A stretch of 21,831 bases of DNA, taken from Syntrophaceae bacterium UBA2251. Its GTDB lineage: Bacteria > Desulfobacterota > Syntrophia > Syntrophales > UBA2251. The position numbers and the translations under genes were made by a program. The notes beneath the pieces are model-generated. The model ran no database searches. It saw nothing but the letters and a program-made list of their open reading frames with translations, and was not told the origin of the DNA. Positions 1 to 7,874 of this stretch are shown here, piece by piece. Numbering within the stretch: position 1 is the first letter of the stretch; each line of letters starts with the position of its first letter. The stretch covers positions 1 through 21,831 of the forward strand of contig DDXV01000047.1 in NCBI GenBank assembly GCA_002347815.1, given 5' to 3'.

Positions 1-437
1 TCCTCGACCAGATGCAGTTCGACATCATCGAGATCGACAAGACGATGACCGCCCGGCATCGTCCGGTCATCGTCATCACCTCGAACGCCAAGAAGGACCT
101 CTCCGACCCCTTCCTCGGCCGCTGCAACTTCCATCACATCGCCTTCCCCGACCAGGAGATGATGCGCCGGATCGTCAACGTCCACTTCCCCAACTTGAGC
201 GACGAGATGCTGGACGCCTGCATCGCCGCCTTCTACCGCATCCGGGAATTCAAGGGGATCGAAAAGAAGCCCGCCACGCGCGAACTGATCAACTGGATCC
301 GGGCGCTCAAGACCGACCCGGATTTCCGGGTGCGCGCCCTGGAGAAGGGCGAAACGCCGTTTTTGGGAATCCTGTTCAAGAAAAGCAACGACTTGCAGAT
401 GGCCACCCAGCAGGCGGCCCGGTCCAGTCTGCGGTAG
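1..437 (+). CDS. MoxR-family AAA+ ATPase, C-terminal part (5' truncated by window)
   Basis: The reading frame is open from the window edge (first full codon at 3), so only about the last 145 residues are present. Visible are a sensor-1-like segment (VIVITSNAKKDL), an arginine-finger region (FLGRCNFHHIAFP) and a sensor-2 region (KKPATRELINWI), as in the C-terminal half of MoxR-type AAA+ ATPases; the Walker A and B boxes lie outside the window. MoxR proteins are ATP-driven chaperones that commonly act with a VWA protein to insert metal cofactors or activate enzymes. The next gene, 9 nt downstream, encodes such a VWA protein, which supports the call and suggests a co-transcribed pair. The stop is TAG. 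The client enzyme cannot be told from this window. Confidence 0.85.
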   Translation, partial: LDQMQFDIIEIDKTMTARHRPVIVITSNAKKDLSDPFLGRCNFHHIAFPDQEMMRRIVNVHFPNLSDEMLDACIAAFYRIREFKGIEKKPATRELINWIRALKTDPDFRVRALEKGETPFLGILFKKSNDLQMATQQAARSSLR

Positions 438-446
438 GGGCGAAAC

Positions 447-1640
447 GTGTTCGTCGATTTCTTCTACACCTTGCGGGACCGGGGCATCCCCGTCACCCCG
501 ACCTCTTTCTTGAGGCTGCACAAGGCGTGCAGCATGGGGCTCGTGAACTCCCTCGAGGATTTCTACACGACCGCCCGGTGCGTCCTCGTCAAAAGCGAGC
601 GCTACTTCGACCTCTACGACCAGATCTTCTCCCATTATTTTCAGGGGATGACCCTCGAGACCTGGGATGACCAGGAGATCACGGCCGCCGCGCGGGCCCT
701 GCTCGAGGAGTGGCTGCAGAACCCCAAGGAGATGGCCGACGCCCTCGGGCTCGACGCCGAAAAGCTCAAGGCGATGACGCCGGAAGAGCTCATCAAGTAC
801 TTTTTCGACCGCCTGAAGGAGCAGAAGGAGGCCCATCACGGGGGAAACCGCTGGATCGGGACGGGCGGCACGTCGCCGGTCGGCCATTCCGGCCATCACC
901 CCGGCGGGATGCGCGTCGGCGGCCGGTCCGGAAACAAGTCGGCCATCAAGGTGGCGCTGGAGCGCCGCTACAAGGACTACTCCCAGGAAGGCCCCATCAC
1001 GGAATCCCAGCTCAGCGAGGCCCTGAAGCGCCTGCGCCGGATGATCCCGCACGGGCCAAAGGACGTGGTCAACGTAGAGAAGACGATCTACGAGACCATG
1101 CGCAACGGCGGCGAAATCGACATCGTCTTCGACCGGAGCCTGAAGGACCGCCTCAAGGTAATCCTCATGATCGACAACGGCGGCTGGTCGATGGATCCCT
1201 ACATCAAAACGGTCCAGACCCTGTTCAACTACGCGCGCTCCCAGTTCAAGGACCTCAAGATCTACTACTTCCACAATACCGTTTACTCGAAAGTCTGGGC
1301 CGACCCGCGGCGGCGGCTGAAACCCGAACTGCTGGCCGAGTTTGTCCGCCGGGACCCGGAGACGCGGCTGTTCATGGTGGGCGACGCCAGCATGGCCCCC
1401 TACGAACTCATGCACGTCAACGGGTCGATCTACATGGACGACCGGCAGTCGCTCGCCAGCATGGACCGGCTCAGGGTCCTGCAGAAGACCTTCCGGCACA
1501 GCGTCTGGATCAACCCGCAGCCGGAGGAGGAGTGGAGCTACACCTGGACGGTCGGCGCGATTGCGGAGGTGTTCCCCATGTACCCGCTGACCCTGGACGG
1601 CCTGGACAAGGCCGTGCAGTTTCTCGTCAAGAAGAACTGA
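447..1640 (+). CDS. CoxE-like VWA domain protein, partner of the MoxR ATPase
   Basis: A 397-aa protein with a GTG start 9 nt after the MoxR stop. The N-terminal half (1-125) is helical, residues about 129-165 form a Gly/His-rich linker, and residues about 235-395 form a von Willebrand A domain. The beta-1 strand reads VILMIDNGGWSMDPY (D243-S248), so the metal site is DNGGWS rather than the usual DxSxS, and a later metal-loop segment reads GDASMAPYEL (about 312-321). MoxR/CoxE pairs remodel or load metal into a client enzyme in the cytoplasm; that role is known for the family and inferred here. No signal peptide or membrane segment is seen. A longer reading frame overlapping it (from 710) is a GC-rich shadow apart from the real gene at its end. 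Confidence 0.85.
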   Translation: MFVDFFYTLRDRGIPVTPTSFLRLHKACSMGLVNSLEDFYTTARCVLVKSERYFDLYDQIFSHYFQGMTLETWDDQEITAAARALLEEWLQNPKEMADALGLDAEKLKAMTPEELIKYFFDRLKEQKEAHHGGNRWIGTGGTSPVGHSGHHPGGMRVGGRSGNKSAIKVALERRYKDYSQEGPITESQLSEALKRLRRMIPHGPKDVVNVEKTIYETMRNGGEIDIVFDRSLKDRLKVILMIDNGGWSMDPYIKTVQTLFNYARSQFKDLKIYYFHNTVYSKVWADPRRRLKPELLAEFVRRDPETRLFMVGDASMAPYELMHVNGSIYMDDRQSLASMDRLRVLQKTFRHSVWINPQPEEEWSYTWTVGAIAEVFPMYPLTLDGLDKAVQFLVKKN

Positions 1641-1696
1641 AGGGGCGGCTGCCCGTTGAACGGAAGAATCGAGCGCACGCGCGAGGAGGACAAACG

Positions 1697-2266
1697 ATGA
1701 AGGCGAAAATGGGGATCGGTCTCGTGGTGCTGACGGCCCTGCTTTTTTCCCTCTGCCCGGAACTGCCGGCCGGAGCGCCGCCGGCCGTGGGCGGAACACT
1801 CCCCAACGTCGCGTTGCCCGGGCCGAAAGACGGCGCCGACCGGCGTTATCTGGGCCTGTCCGGCTCCTTCAAGATCCCGGAAATCAAGGCCCAGGCGGTC
1901 ATCGTGGAAATCTTCAGCATGTATTGCCCCTACTGCCAGAAGGAGGCCCCGGTCGTCAACCAGCTCTTCGCCCGGATCGAGGGGAACCCCGCGCTCAAGG
2001 GCAAGATCAAGATGCTCGGGATCGGCATGGGCAATTCCCCCTTCGAGGTAGGCGTCTTCAAGAAGAAATACGGGGTGGCTTTCCCGCTCTTTCCCGACCC
2101 CGATTTTGCCATCCACAAACGGATGGGCGAGGTGAGAACGCCCTACTTCATCGTGACCAAGATCCATCCCGACGGCAGCCATCGGGTGGTCTACTCGAAG
2201 CTCGGGGCGTTCGAGGGGGTGGACGCGTTCCTCGCCGCCATTGTCCGGGATGCGGGGATCAAATAA
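1697..2266 (+). CDS. Exported thioredoxin-fold protein (TlpA/redoxin-like, CPYC)
   Basis: A 189-aa protein. The ATG at 1697 is chosen because a GAGGAGGA ribosome site (about 1683-1690) precedes it and a signal peptide follows (hydrophobic residues 6-19, likely cleavage after AGA near 27). The mature part has the thioredoxin-fold active site FSMYCPYCQKEAP, with C77 and C80, and a cis-proline loop at T148-P149 (RTPYFI). TlpA-like proteins are periplasmic thiol reductases or oxidoreductases. The gene lies 56 nt after the VWA gene and 179 nt before a secreted peroxiredoxin-like gene, so it could be that protein's electron donor (inference). The CPYC sequence is glutaredoxin-like, but the surrounding fold reads as TlpA/AhpC. 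Confidence 0.8.
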   Translation: MKAKMGIGLVVLTALLFSLCPELPAGAPPAVGGTLPNVALPGPKDGADRRYLGLSGSFKIPEIKAQAVIVEIFSMYCPYCQKEAPVVNQLFARIEGNPALKGKIKMLGIGMGNSPFEVGVFKKKYGVAFPLFPDPDFAIHKRMGEVRTPYFIVTKIHPDGSHRVVYSKLGAFEGVDAFLAAIVRDAGIK

Positions 2267-2327
2267 GCGCAAACCCTGGAAATCCTGATCCCGGCTCGCG
2301 GCAGGGATATGTTTCGTCCCTGAACCT

Positions 2328-2345
2328 CCCCGCATTGATGCGGGG
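2328..2345 (+). other. Small hairpin between the two redox genes
   Basis: CCCCGCA (2328-2334) and TGCGGGG (2339-2345) can pair around a TTGA loop. Only a weak GGGGTTTT run follows, so this may be a poor terminator or attenuator. A second 6-bp inverted repeat (TCCCGG 2366-2371 / CCGGGA 2380-2385) lies just downstream. Nothing else is recognised in the 2267-2445 gap. Confidence 0.3.
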
Positions 2346-2445
2346 GCAGGGGTTTTCGAAAAATCTCCCGGGTGCGCTTCCGGGATCAGCATTCCCGTTG
2401 GCGTGAAGGTATCAAGTGGTCATTCCCATGAGGAGGCGCGTGGCA

Positions 2446-3051
2446 ATGAAGAAAAAGGGTCTCATCGGGGCGGTGTTTTTTTTGGGTGCATTTCTGCTGC
2501 TGGCGGCCGGAGCGCCCGTTTACTCGGCCTCCGAGGCCTTCAAGGACAACATCTACAACACCGGTCATCTCAAATCCAGGGACAGCGTGCTCAAGGTGAA
2601 GGTCGGCCAGCGCGCCCCGGACTTCACCCTGAGGGCCGTCGCGGGCGGCCCTGTCTCCCTCGGGCAGTTCCGGGGAAAGAAGAATGTGGTGCTCTCGTTC
2701 GTGCCGGCGGCCTGGACGCCGGTCTGCTCCGATCAATGGCCCGGCTACAACATCGTCAAGGACCTCTTCGATGAGCACGACGCCGTCCTGCTGGGGATCA
2801 CCGCAGACAATATCCCCACGCTCTTTTCCTGGACGAACCAGATGGGAACGCCGTGGTTCCCGGTCCTGTCCGATTTCTGGCCCCACGGAAAGACGGCGGC
2901 CCGGTACGGCGTGCTGCGCTCGGACGGCACCACCGAGCGGGCCCTCTTCGTCATCGACAAGCTGGGCGTCATCCGCTATATCGACGTTCACGACATCAAC
3001 CAGCGCCCTTCGCTCGAGGTCCTCATGGGCGAACTGGAAAAGCTCCCGTAG
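2446..3051 (+). CDS. Secreted single-cysteine peroxiredoxin-like protein (AhpC/TSA family)
   Basis: A 201-aa protein. Among candidate starts at 2416, 2428 and 2446, the ATG at 2446 is preferred because AGGAGG (2431-2436) sits 9 nt upstream and the product then begins MKKKGLIGAVFFLG, a clear signal peptide (residues 1-27, cleavage near VYSA). The peroxiredoxin active site PAAWTPVC (P87, T91, C94) matches the PxxxTxxC signature, and R165 is a candidate active-site arginine. C94 is the only cysteine, so it would work as a 1-Cys enzyme needing an external thiol donor. These enzymes reduce H2O2 or organic hydroperoxides; the signal peptide puts it in the periplasm. The CPYC protein just upstream is a plausible reductant (inference). 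Confidence 0.82.
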   Translation: MKKKGLIGAVFFLGAFLLLAAGAPVYSASEAFKDNIYNTGHLKSRDSVLKVKVGQRAPDFTLRAVAGGPVSLGQFRGKKNVVLSFVPAAWTPVCSDQWPGYNIVKDLFDEHDAVLLGITADNIPTLFSWTNQMGTPWFPVLSDFWPHGKTAARYGVLRSDGTTERALFVIDKLGVIRYIDVHDINQRPSLEVLMGELEKLP

Positions 3052-3104
3052 CGTCTTCCTTCCGGCCCTGCCGTCTTCGCTTACCGGGCGGTCGCCCCCC
3101 CCCG

Positions 3105-4241
3105 TCAGCGAAGGAGATAAGACAGGGTGATCCCGAGGTACGTTCCCACCACCCAGCCGATGATCCCGGTGATGACCCCGGAAAGCACGATTTCCTTGTT
3201 CTTCAGCGCCGCGGCGACCATGGGCACGAGCGGCGGGGAGCAGATGCCCGCGACGGAGGTAATAATCACCGTATCGGCATCGATCTTGAACAACGCGGCC
3301 AGGGCGGCGTGCAGCATCAGGCAGGCCAGGACCGTGAAGGTCACGTAGGCGATCATGATCGGGGCGGTGGAGACCAGGCGGTTGAAGTCCGCCATGGAAC
3401 TCACCACGAGGCAAAAGATCAGGATGAAGTAGTTCCCCGCCTGGTAGGTCATTGCGATCTTCCGGATGGCCGGCACGAATGAAAAAACGATGCCCAGGGT
3501 GGAGATGGTCAGGATCGCCGTCACAAAGGCGACGCCCTCCGTGAAGATCAGAAAGGACAGGCCACCGGCAACAAAGATCAGCACCGCCAGCCCCAGAGCG
3601 CCCAGCAGCGGAACAATGGTTTTCCTCGCGAAGATCCCGGTGTACGAATCGAATTCGAACTCCGTTTCCGGCGCCGTGGTTTCGGCCGGCCTGAAGGCAG
3701 GCAGGAAGCGGAGGAAGAGGCGTTGCCCGACGGTCATCAGGATGAGCAGATAGACGGAAGACACGATCACGTCGGAGGTGTGGGCGGCCAGGTACAGGGT
3801 CTGATCGGTCCTGAGCGCCGTGGCGATGGCGCCGAGATTCACCGTCCCGCCCGTGTACACCCCCACGAACATGCCGGCCAGTTTCCAGGTCTCTTCCCCC
3901 ACCCAGCCGCGAAAGACGAAAAACCCCAGGGTCGCGACGATCAGGATGGACAGGATCTGCAGCATGAAGGACAGGAGCGATTTCCCCGCGAGCCTGCTCC
4001 AGCGGCGGACGTCAACGGAAAAAAACATCAGCGGCAGCGCCAGACTGATGGTCACCAGCATCAGGGGATTTTGCAGGGCGGCGATCCCGGCGGGCATCAC
4101 GCCGATATTGCCGAGGATGATTCCGGCGATATAGCAGATCACGACCGCTCCGAGCTTGTTGAAGAGGGCATATCGCCCGGCCAGCCAGATCGCGACAACG
4201 GGAAACAGAAGGTAAAAGATGATGAGCAAAGCGGCCGCCAT
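3105..4241 (-). CDS. DUF819 family integral membrane protein (YjcL-like)
   Basis: A 378-aa, highly hydrophobic protein with roughly ten membrane segments. The ATG at 4241 is chosen because a GAAGGAGGT ribosome site lies directly before it (complement of about 4245-4253); the frame runs further upstream to 4364, but that extension is polar and has no ribosome site. Typical DUF819 features are the glycine-rich helices (VYTGGTVNLGAIATALR), a soluble acidic loop (ETEFEFDSYTG) and the C-terminal signature CSPPLVPMVAAALKNKE followed by GIIGWVVGTYLG. The family is a predicted transporter of unknown substrate in the inner membrane. It converges with the peroxiredoxin gene across 53 nt and lies downstream of the CsgG-like gene on the same strand. 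No transport partner is adjacent. Confidence 0.8.
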   Translation of the reverse strand: MAAALLIIFYLLFPVVAIWLAGRYALFNKLGAVVICYIAGIILGNIGVMPAGIAALQNPLMLVTISLALPLMFFSVDVRRWSRLAGKSLLSFMLQILSILIVATLGFFVFRGWVGEETWKLAGMFVGVYTGGTVNLGAIATALRTDQTLYLAAHTSDVIVSSVYLLILMTVGQRLFLRFLPAFRPAETTAPETEFEFDSYTGIFARKTIVPLLGALGLAVLIFVAGGLSFLIFTEGVAFVTAILTISTLGIVFSFVPAIRKIAMTYQAGNYFILIFCLVVSSMADFNRLVSTAPIMIAYVTFTVLACLMLHAALAALFKIDADTVIITSVAGICSPPLVPMVAAALKNKEIVLSGVITGIIGWVVGTYLGITLSYLLR

Positions 4242-4380
4242 AAGACCTCCTTCGATCATGATCGTCACGTCGTCAGAAAATGCCTTCCGGAAATGGGTTT
4301 CCGCCAACCGTTTGCAAAAGAACGCCGGTTCGGGCTGTCGCCGGAAGCAACCCGGATCGGACAATCACAACCAGACACGA

Positions 4381-5265
4381 TCATCGGGAAGCGCTGCGCA
4401 GGATGGCCTCGATCATGGCCTCGCTCATTTTCATCACATCGCTGACCAGGCTGGCCTCCCCCAGGGAGAGGGATTTATCGGTGAAGATGACCTTCCTGTG
4501 ATCGATGCTGATCACCTTGTAGTTCGTGATGATCAGCGACCCCCGCTTTTCAACGCTGCCCGCAATCACGACATTCAGTCCCAGCCGGGTGCCGATGTTG
4601 ATCACGTCCTCGATCTGGTCCGTCTGGTGAAGATCGTTGGCGACCAGGAACGTTTCCAGGTCTTTCCGGTCCAGCAGGTCGAACGATGCCTGCATTTTCG
4701 GGGCATTGGTCAGCGTGCCGAGCACCTTGATGGCATACTGGGAAGCATCCATGCTTGAAGATGTAAAATGGAAAACCGCCGCGCTGATTCGCGTGGGGAG
4801 TGCAGGAAGCGCCTTGACCGGCGGACTTTCAACCGGCACTGTTTTCTCGGGCACGGCGACGGGCCGGGCGGGAGGCGCCGGCGCCGGTTCCAACCCCACC
4901 GAAAACGCGCAACGGGCGGAGACCACGTACCCGCTGCGGCGATAGTCGTAATAGGCCCTCGCCTCGTATTTCCCCGGCGGGGGGGCGTCGAAGGTCAGGA
5001 CACCCTGACCCACCCCCTCCGGCATGTACTGGTACTCTCCTGCGTCCGTGTCCGGAGACCCCGCCGGCACGATGCAGATCCAATCCCCGCCGTCGCCCGG
5101 AGAACCGGAAAAATGAACCTGGATCTTCTCGCCGGAACGATAGCGGTCCTTGTCGGTCGCGACCCTGGGTTCGCCGCGGGCCAGGTTTGGCTGGAAGAAA
5201 AAGGTCACCAGGATCAAAAGTATCAGGGAGGCGACCGGCCTTGTCTTCAGACTCATCAGGTGCAT
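4381..5265 (-). CDS. Exported protein with Ig-like domain and CsgG/TolB-like domain
   Basis: A 294-aa protein. The ATG at 5265 has AGGAGG six bases upstream and begins a signal peptide (hydrophobic 10-25, cleavage near 31). Residues about 33-122 resemble a small beta-sandwich domain (YRSGEKIQVHFSG, DWICIVPAG, GVLTFDAPPPGKYEARAYY) of the kind often found in secreted proteins. Residues 126-158 are a Pro/Ala/Val-rich linker. Residues 159-294 look like a CsgG/TolB-type periplasmic domain (FDLLDRKDLETFL, IGTRLGLNVVIAGSVEKRG, ITNYKVISI). Members of that group form or bind outer-membrane-associated complexes. The long open frame upstream to 6201 is an artefact of GC bias, since it overlaps the phosphoesterase gene. 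The specific function is unknown. Confidence 0.7.
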   Translation of the reverse strand: MHLMSLKTRPVASLILLILVTFFFQPNLARGEPRVATDKDRYRSGEKIQVHFSGSPGDGGDWICIVPAGSPDTDAGEYQYMPEGVGQGVLTFDAPPPGKYEARAYYDYRRSGYVVSARCAFSVGLEPAPAPPARPVAVPEKTVPVESPPVKALPALPTRISAAVFHFTSSSMDASQYAIKVLGTLTNAPKMQASFDLLDRKDLETFLVANDLHQTDQIEDVINIGTRLGLNVVIAGSVEKRGSLIITNYKVISIDHRKVIFTDKSLSLGEASLVSDVMKMSEAMIEAILRSASR

Positions 5266-5366
5266 CTGTTTCCTCCTCCGAAGTCGGGATCCACCCGTTT
5301 CTCCCCATCGGACGGCGATGCATGACCCCCTGATCCCGGTCTCCGGCAAGGAACCGCCCGGAACGG

Positions 5367-6011
5367 TCAGTCCAGACGGATCCGCCGGTAGGTCCCCTCC
5401 CCGCCGTCGTAGAGGGCGCATTCGCCGTCCTCCACCGCCCCGACGACGGCGATGTAGCGCTCGTCGGCCCTCATCGGGACCGGAAAGTCCGGGGGGATCG
5501 CCTCCCGGCTCACCCGCCCGGCCCGCCAACGGAACAGGACCGGCGTGTGGGCGTGGCCGCAGAAGAGGATGCGGTGCGCCGTCGACTGAAAAACCGGGAT
5601 GGCCTTCGCCGTCGTGCCGTCGTCGACCGGTTCGTAGAAAGACCGGACGGAATCGTAAGGGAGGGAATGGGCAAAGCAGAGGCCGTCGGCAACCAGGGTC
5701 ATCGGCAGCGATTTGAGAAAGGCCCGAAGCTGGACTTCCGCCGGATCCGGACCGGGGGGGCGCTGCTTCAGGATCGTCTCCACCAGAAAATCGTTGTTTC
5801 CCTTGACCGTCATCATCCGGTACCGTCGCAGGGCCTGCATGACCCTCACCCAGGAGGATTCCTGCACCGTGTCGCAGAAGTCGCCCAGATGAATCAGGCG
5901 CTCCGCCCCGGCGGCCAGGAGCGCGGCCGCCGCCTGCTCCGTCCGTCCGAGATCGCCGTGGCTGTCGGCCAGAAGGCCGATCCGCCACGCCTCGGCCACC
6001 GATGTCCGCAT
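5367..6011 (-). CDS. YfcE/MJ0936-type metallophosphoesterase
   Basis: A 214-aa protein of the calcineurin-like phosphoesterase superfamily. All expected metal motifs are present in order: D16-S-H18-G, GD at 43-44 (HLGDF), GNND at 71-74, H115 (FAHS) and GHAH at 152-155. The length fits the bacterial YfcE group of two-metal phosphodiesterases, which act in the cytoplasm on poorly defined substrates. The ATG at 6011 is used because CAGGAGA lies about 10 nt upstream and homology starts at the first residues; the frame could begin at 6146, but that extension is not protein-like. It lies about 100 nt upstream of the CsgG-like gene on the same strand, and its own upstream region has been invaded by the transposase-bearing element. 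Confidence 0.87.
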   Translation of the reverse strand: MRTSVAEAWRIGLLADSHGDLGRTEQAAAALLAAGAERLIHLGDFCDTVQESSWVRVMQALRRYRMMTVKGNNDFLVETILKQRPPGPDPAEVQLRAFLKSLPMTLVADGLCFAHSLPYDSVRSFYEPVDDGTTAKAIPVFQSTAHRILFCGHAHTPVLFRWRAGRVSREAIPPDFPVPMRADERYIAVVGAVEDGECALYDGGEGTYRRIRLD

Positions 6012-6159
6012 GAAATCCGTTCTCCTGATGAAGCAATAAGGGTTTTCGTATAGCACAGATTTCCGGCGGCGGAAAATGCTTTCTCCCCTCGTCCGGGGGC
6101 GCCCCCTTGACGGCCGGAAGTTTCTTGACGTATACAGACCGAACAACCTTAGTCTCTAA

Positions 6160-7790
6160 GTCATAATATTCGTGCACGATCTGGCAGAACTTTTGGTTCA
6201 AACGGTTGCAGGGTTTGCCAGTTGCGGTACGATAAAGAGCTCTTTGAGTTTAAGAGCAGTAACGATCACACGGCGGCCAATTTCCGTGAGATAGTATTTG
6301 TAGGTTCGCCCGACCCGTTTGACCAAGCCATGGACACGGAGGTTTTTGAGACGACGGGAGATCTGTCCGGGGGTAAAGTTGCGCAGATGATGTCGGAGAT
6401 CTTTGTTTCTCAGCCCATTGATTGCATACTCTCCGCGGATGATAATTTCACAGAGTTGCTGGTCATTCATGGCGAAGAAGTTGAACCCTTTGTATGTTCG
6501 TCTATGGAGCTCTTTTGGTTCCGTGACCTGATGAAGGAGTTTTTGGCCTGCTGAGGGATCATCAATCTCTGAGATAAAGGCAAGATAGCGTTTATTGGCG
6601 GAGACCAGCAGTGAGCGCAAATCATTGAGACTGTAGATGGATTTCTTGAGATTGGCCAGCTTGAATATTTTCTGTCCGTTTTTCTGTTCCACCCATCGGT
6701 GGTGCTTGAAAAAGGAGGGATCGTTGACAGTGGTTTCGATGCGAAGAACAAGACCAAACTTGTCATACATCTTGATGGACACCGGTCCCATATGATGCTT
6801 GATGCAGGTTCCTTCTATACGGGTGCTGAAATTGTTGCCCACTTCATCCTGATAATGACCGGTGAGCTTCCGTCCAAGGAATGTGGCGATTTTGTCGGGT
6901 TTCACGGTGTGTATGGCCGTTCTGGTGATGGCTTCATAGATGACCTTCAGATCAGCCTGTCGTTTGAACACCACATCCGTGGCATACTCGACCTGCATGA
7001 GGCTCCAGTGATAGGTAACGTCCAGTTGTTTGATTACCGGGCAATAGAGCCCGGCATATTCATCAAGACGATGATGAAGTTTGGCAATATCCAGGCCGTC
7101 CGATAGCGTCTGAGCCTTTTCAAAATTTTCGATGTCCGTGAAGGCGTTATCAAGGAGATGACAGGAGATGCCGTTTTGAGTGAGCTGATGGGCAAGCTTT
7201 TGATGGCCGTTGAAGTAAAACTGGAGACGGAAGGGACACCAGGTCGGCACCCGGACATAACAAAGCCCCAGTTCCTGGTCAATAAAGTAGAAATAGTAGT
7301 GCAGGCACTTTCCCGTGTCCGGTTTCAAGAAGGTCTTGCCGGTCGTTTTGTTGTGCCACGGTTTATAGGATTGACAGGCCTCCATGGCAGACAGAATATG
7401 AACAAGACCCGGATGGCTGCCACGGCGCTCCAGAGCTTTGGCAATGATGTCTTCCTTGCGGATATGGGTCTTGCGGATGAACTCGATCTCAATCCCGTTC
7501 TCTTGCGCTAACCGCTCCGCATTGGCGCGAATAGCGTCGCGCAGAGGTTCTGCAAAACGAGGATAATCGAAGATGCGAATCTGATGGGCGTAGAGATAAC
7601 CTGTCATCCCTTCCGCAAAGCAGAAACCGGGGAGAATCCCTTGGATGAGGATCCGGTCATAGCAGGAAATGACCCCTCGAATCTTGTCGGCATATCGCTC
7701 AATAAGAGACATGGCAGCACACCTCTCAAAGTTGTATGTCGCCATACCGTAAACAAAATCGGCTGTCTTGCCAAGGATATTGTGTTATCA
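6160..7790. mobile_element. Putative insertion element with single transposase-like gene (ends approximate)
   Basis: The segment is visibly AT-richer than the neighbouring genes and contains one long gene plus short flanks. Imperfect similarity is visible between the left flank (from about 6161, TCATAATAT, then ATCTGGCAGAAC at 6180-6191) and the reverse complement of the right flank (from about 7792, TCATGATA, then ATCCTTGGCAAGAC). These may be degenerate terminal inverted repeats, but the alignment needs gaps. I could not find a convincing target-site duplication. Boundaries are therefore estimates. The element sits in the upstream region of the phosphoesterase gene and does not visibly break a coding sequence. 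Confidence 0.45.
6198..7712 (-). CDS. Transposase-like protein of an unnamed ~500-aa family with C-terminal winged helix
   Basis: A 504-aa protein starting MSLIERYADKIRGVISCYDR. The ATG at 7712 is preferred over an upstream in-frame start (7745) because GAGAGGTG lies about 8 nt before it. I recognise the family from recurrent near-identical proteins in deltaproteobacterial and metagenomic genomes, variously annotated as transposase, hypothetical or MarR-like regulator; this is memory, not a search. Features seen are a conserved central block (LHYYFYFIDQELGLCYVRVPTW), a second block (TRTAIHTVKPDKIATFLGRKL, IKMYDKFGLVLRIETT), and a C-terminal winged-helix-like region (RNKDLRHHL, ISRRLKNLRVHGLVKRVGRTY), which explains MarR labels. 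I cannot assign a DDE or HUH catalytic triad. Base composition differs from the neighbours, consistent with transfer. Confidence 0.6.
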   Translation of the reverse strand: MSLIERYADKIRGVISCYDRILIQGILPGFCFAEGMTGYLYAHQIRIFDYPRFAEPLRDAIRANAERLAQENGIEIEFIRKTHIRKEDIIAKALERRGSHPGLVHILSAMEACQSYKPWHNKTTGKTFLKPDTGKCLHYYFYFIDQELGLCYVRVPTWCPFRLQFYFNGHQKLAHQLTQNGISCHLLDNAFTDIENFEKAQTLSDGLDIAKLHHRLDEYAGLYCPVIKQLDVTYHWSLMQVEYATDVVFKRQADLKVIYEAITRTAIHTVKPDKIATFLGRKLTGHYQDEVGNNFSTRIEGTCIKHHMGPVSIKMYDKFGLVLRIETTVNDPSFFKHHRWVEQKNGQKIFKLANLKKSIYSLNDLRSLLVSANKRYLAFISEIDDPSAGQKLLHQVTEPKELHRRTYKGFNFFAMNDQQLCEIIIRGEYAINGLRNKDLRHHLRNFTPGQISRRLKNLRVHGLVKRVGRTYKYYLTEIGRRVIVTALKLKELFIVPQLANPATV

Positions 7791-7819
7791 TGAACACCGT
7801 CGTTTTAACCTGTTTGGTT

Positions 7820-7832
7820 CCGGCTTTGCCGG
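7820..7832. repeat. Small GC hairpin between insertion and lipoprotein gene
   Basis: CCGGC TTT GCCGG forms a 5-bp stem with a 3-base loop, shortly before the GGAGGAGGA run at about 7840-7848. It may be part of the lipoprotein gene's leader or a remnant of sequence present before the insertion. The rest of the 7713-7874 gap shows only AT-rich sequence next to the element and no gene. Confidence 0.25.
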
Positions 7833-7874
7833 GTTAGGTGGAGGAGGATACTTCATCCCGTGGAGACGGACACC

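Noticed and set aside
710..1690. Plus-strand frame overlapping the VWA gene and running into the CPYC gene
   Set aside because: The overlapping part is a frame-shifted reading of the VWA gene; only the portion from the ATG at 1697 is real.
3083..3100. GGGC-GGTC-GCCC and the following C-run as a bidirectional terminator between convergent genes
   Set aside because: The stem is only 4 bp and there is no T-run on the plus strand; too weak to list.
4381..6201. Very long minus-strand frame as one 606-aa protein
   Set aside because: Its upstream half overlaps the well-supported phosphoesterase gene in another frame and is Gly/Arg/Pro-rich, a GC-bias artefact; the real gene starts at 5265 with a ribosome site and signal peptide.
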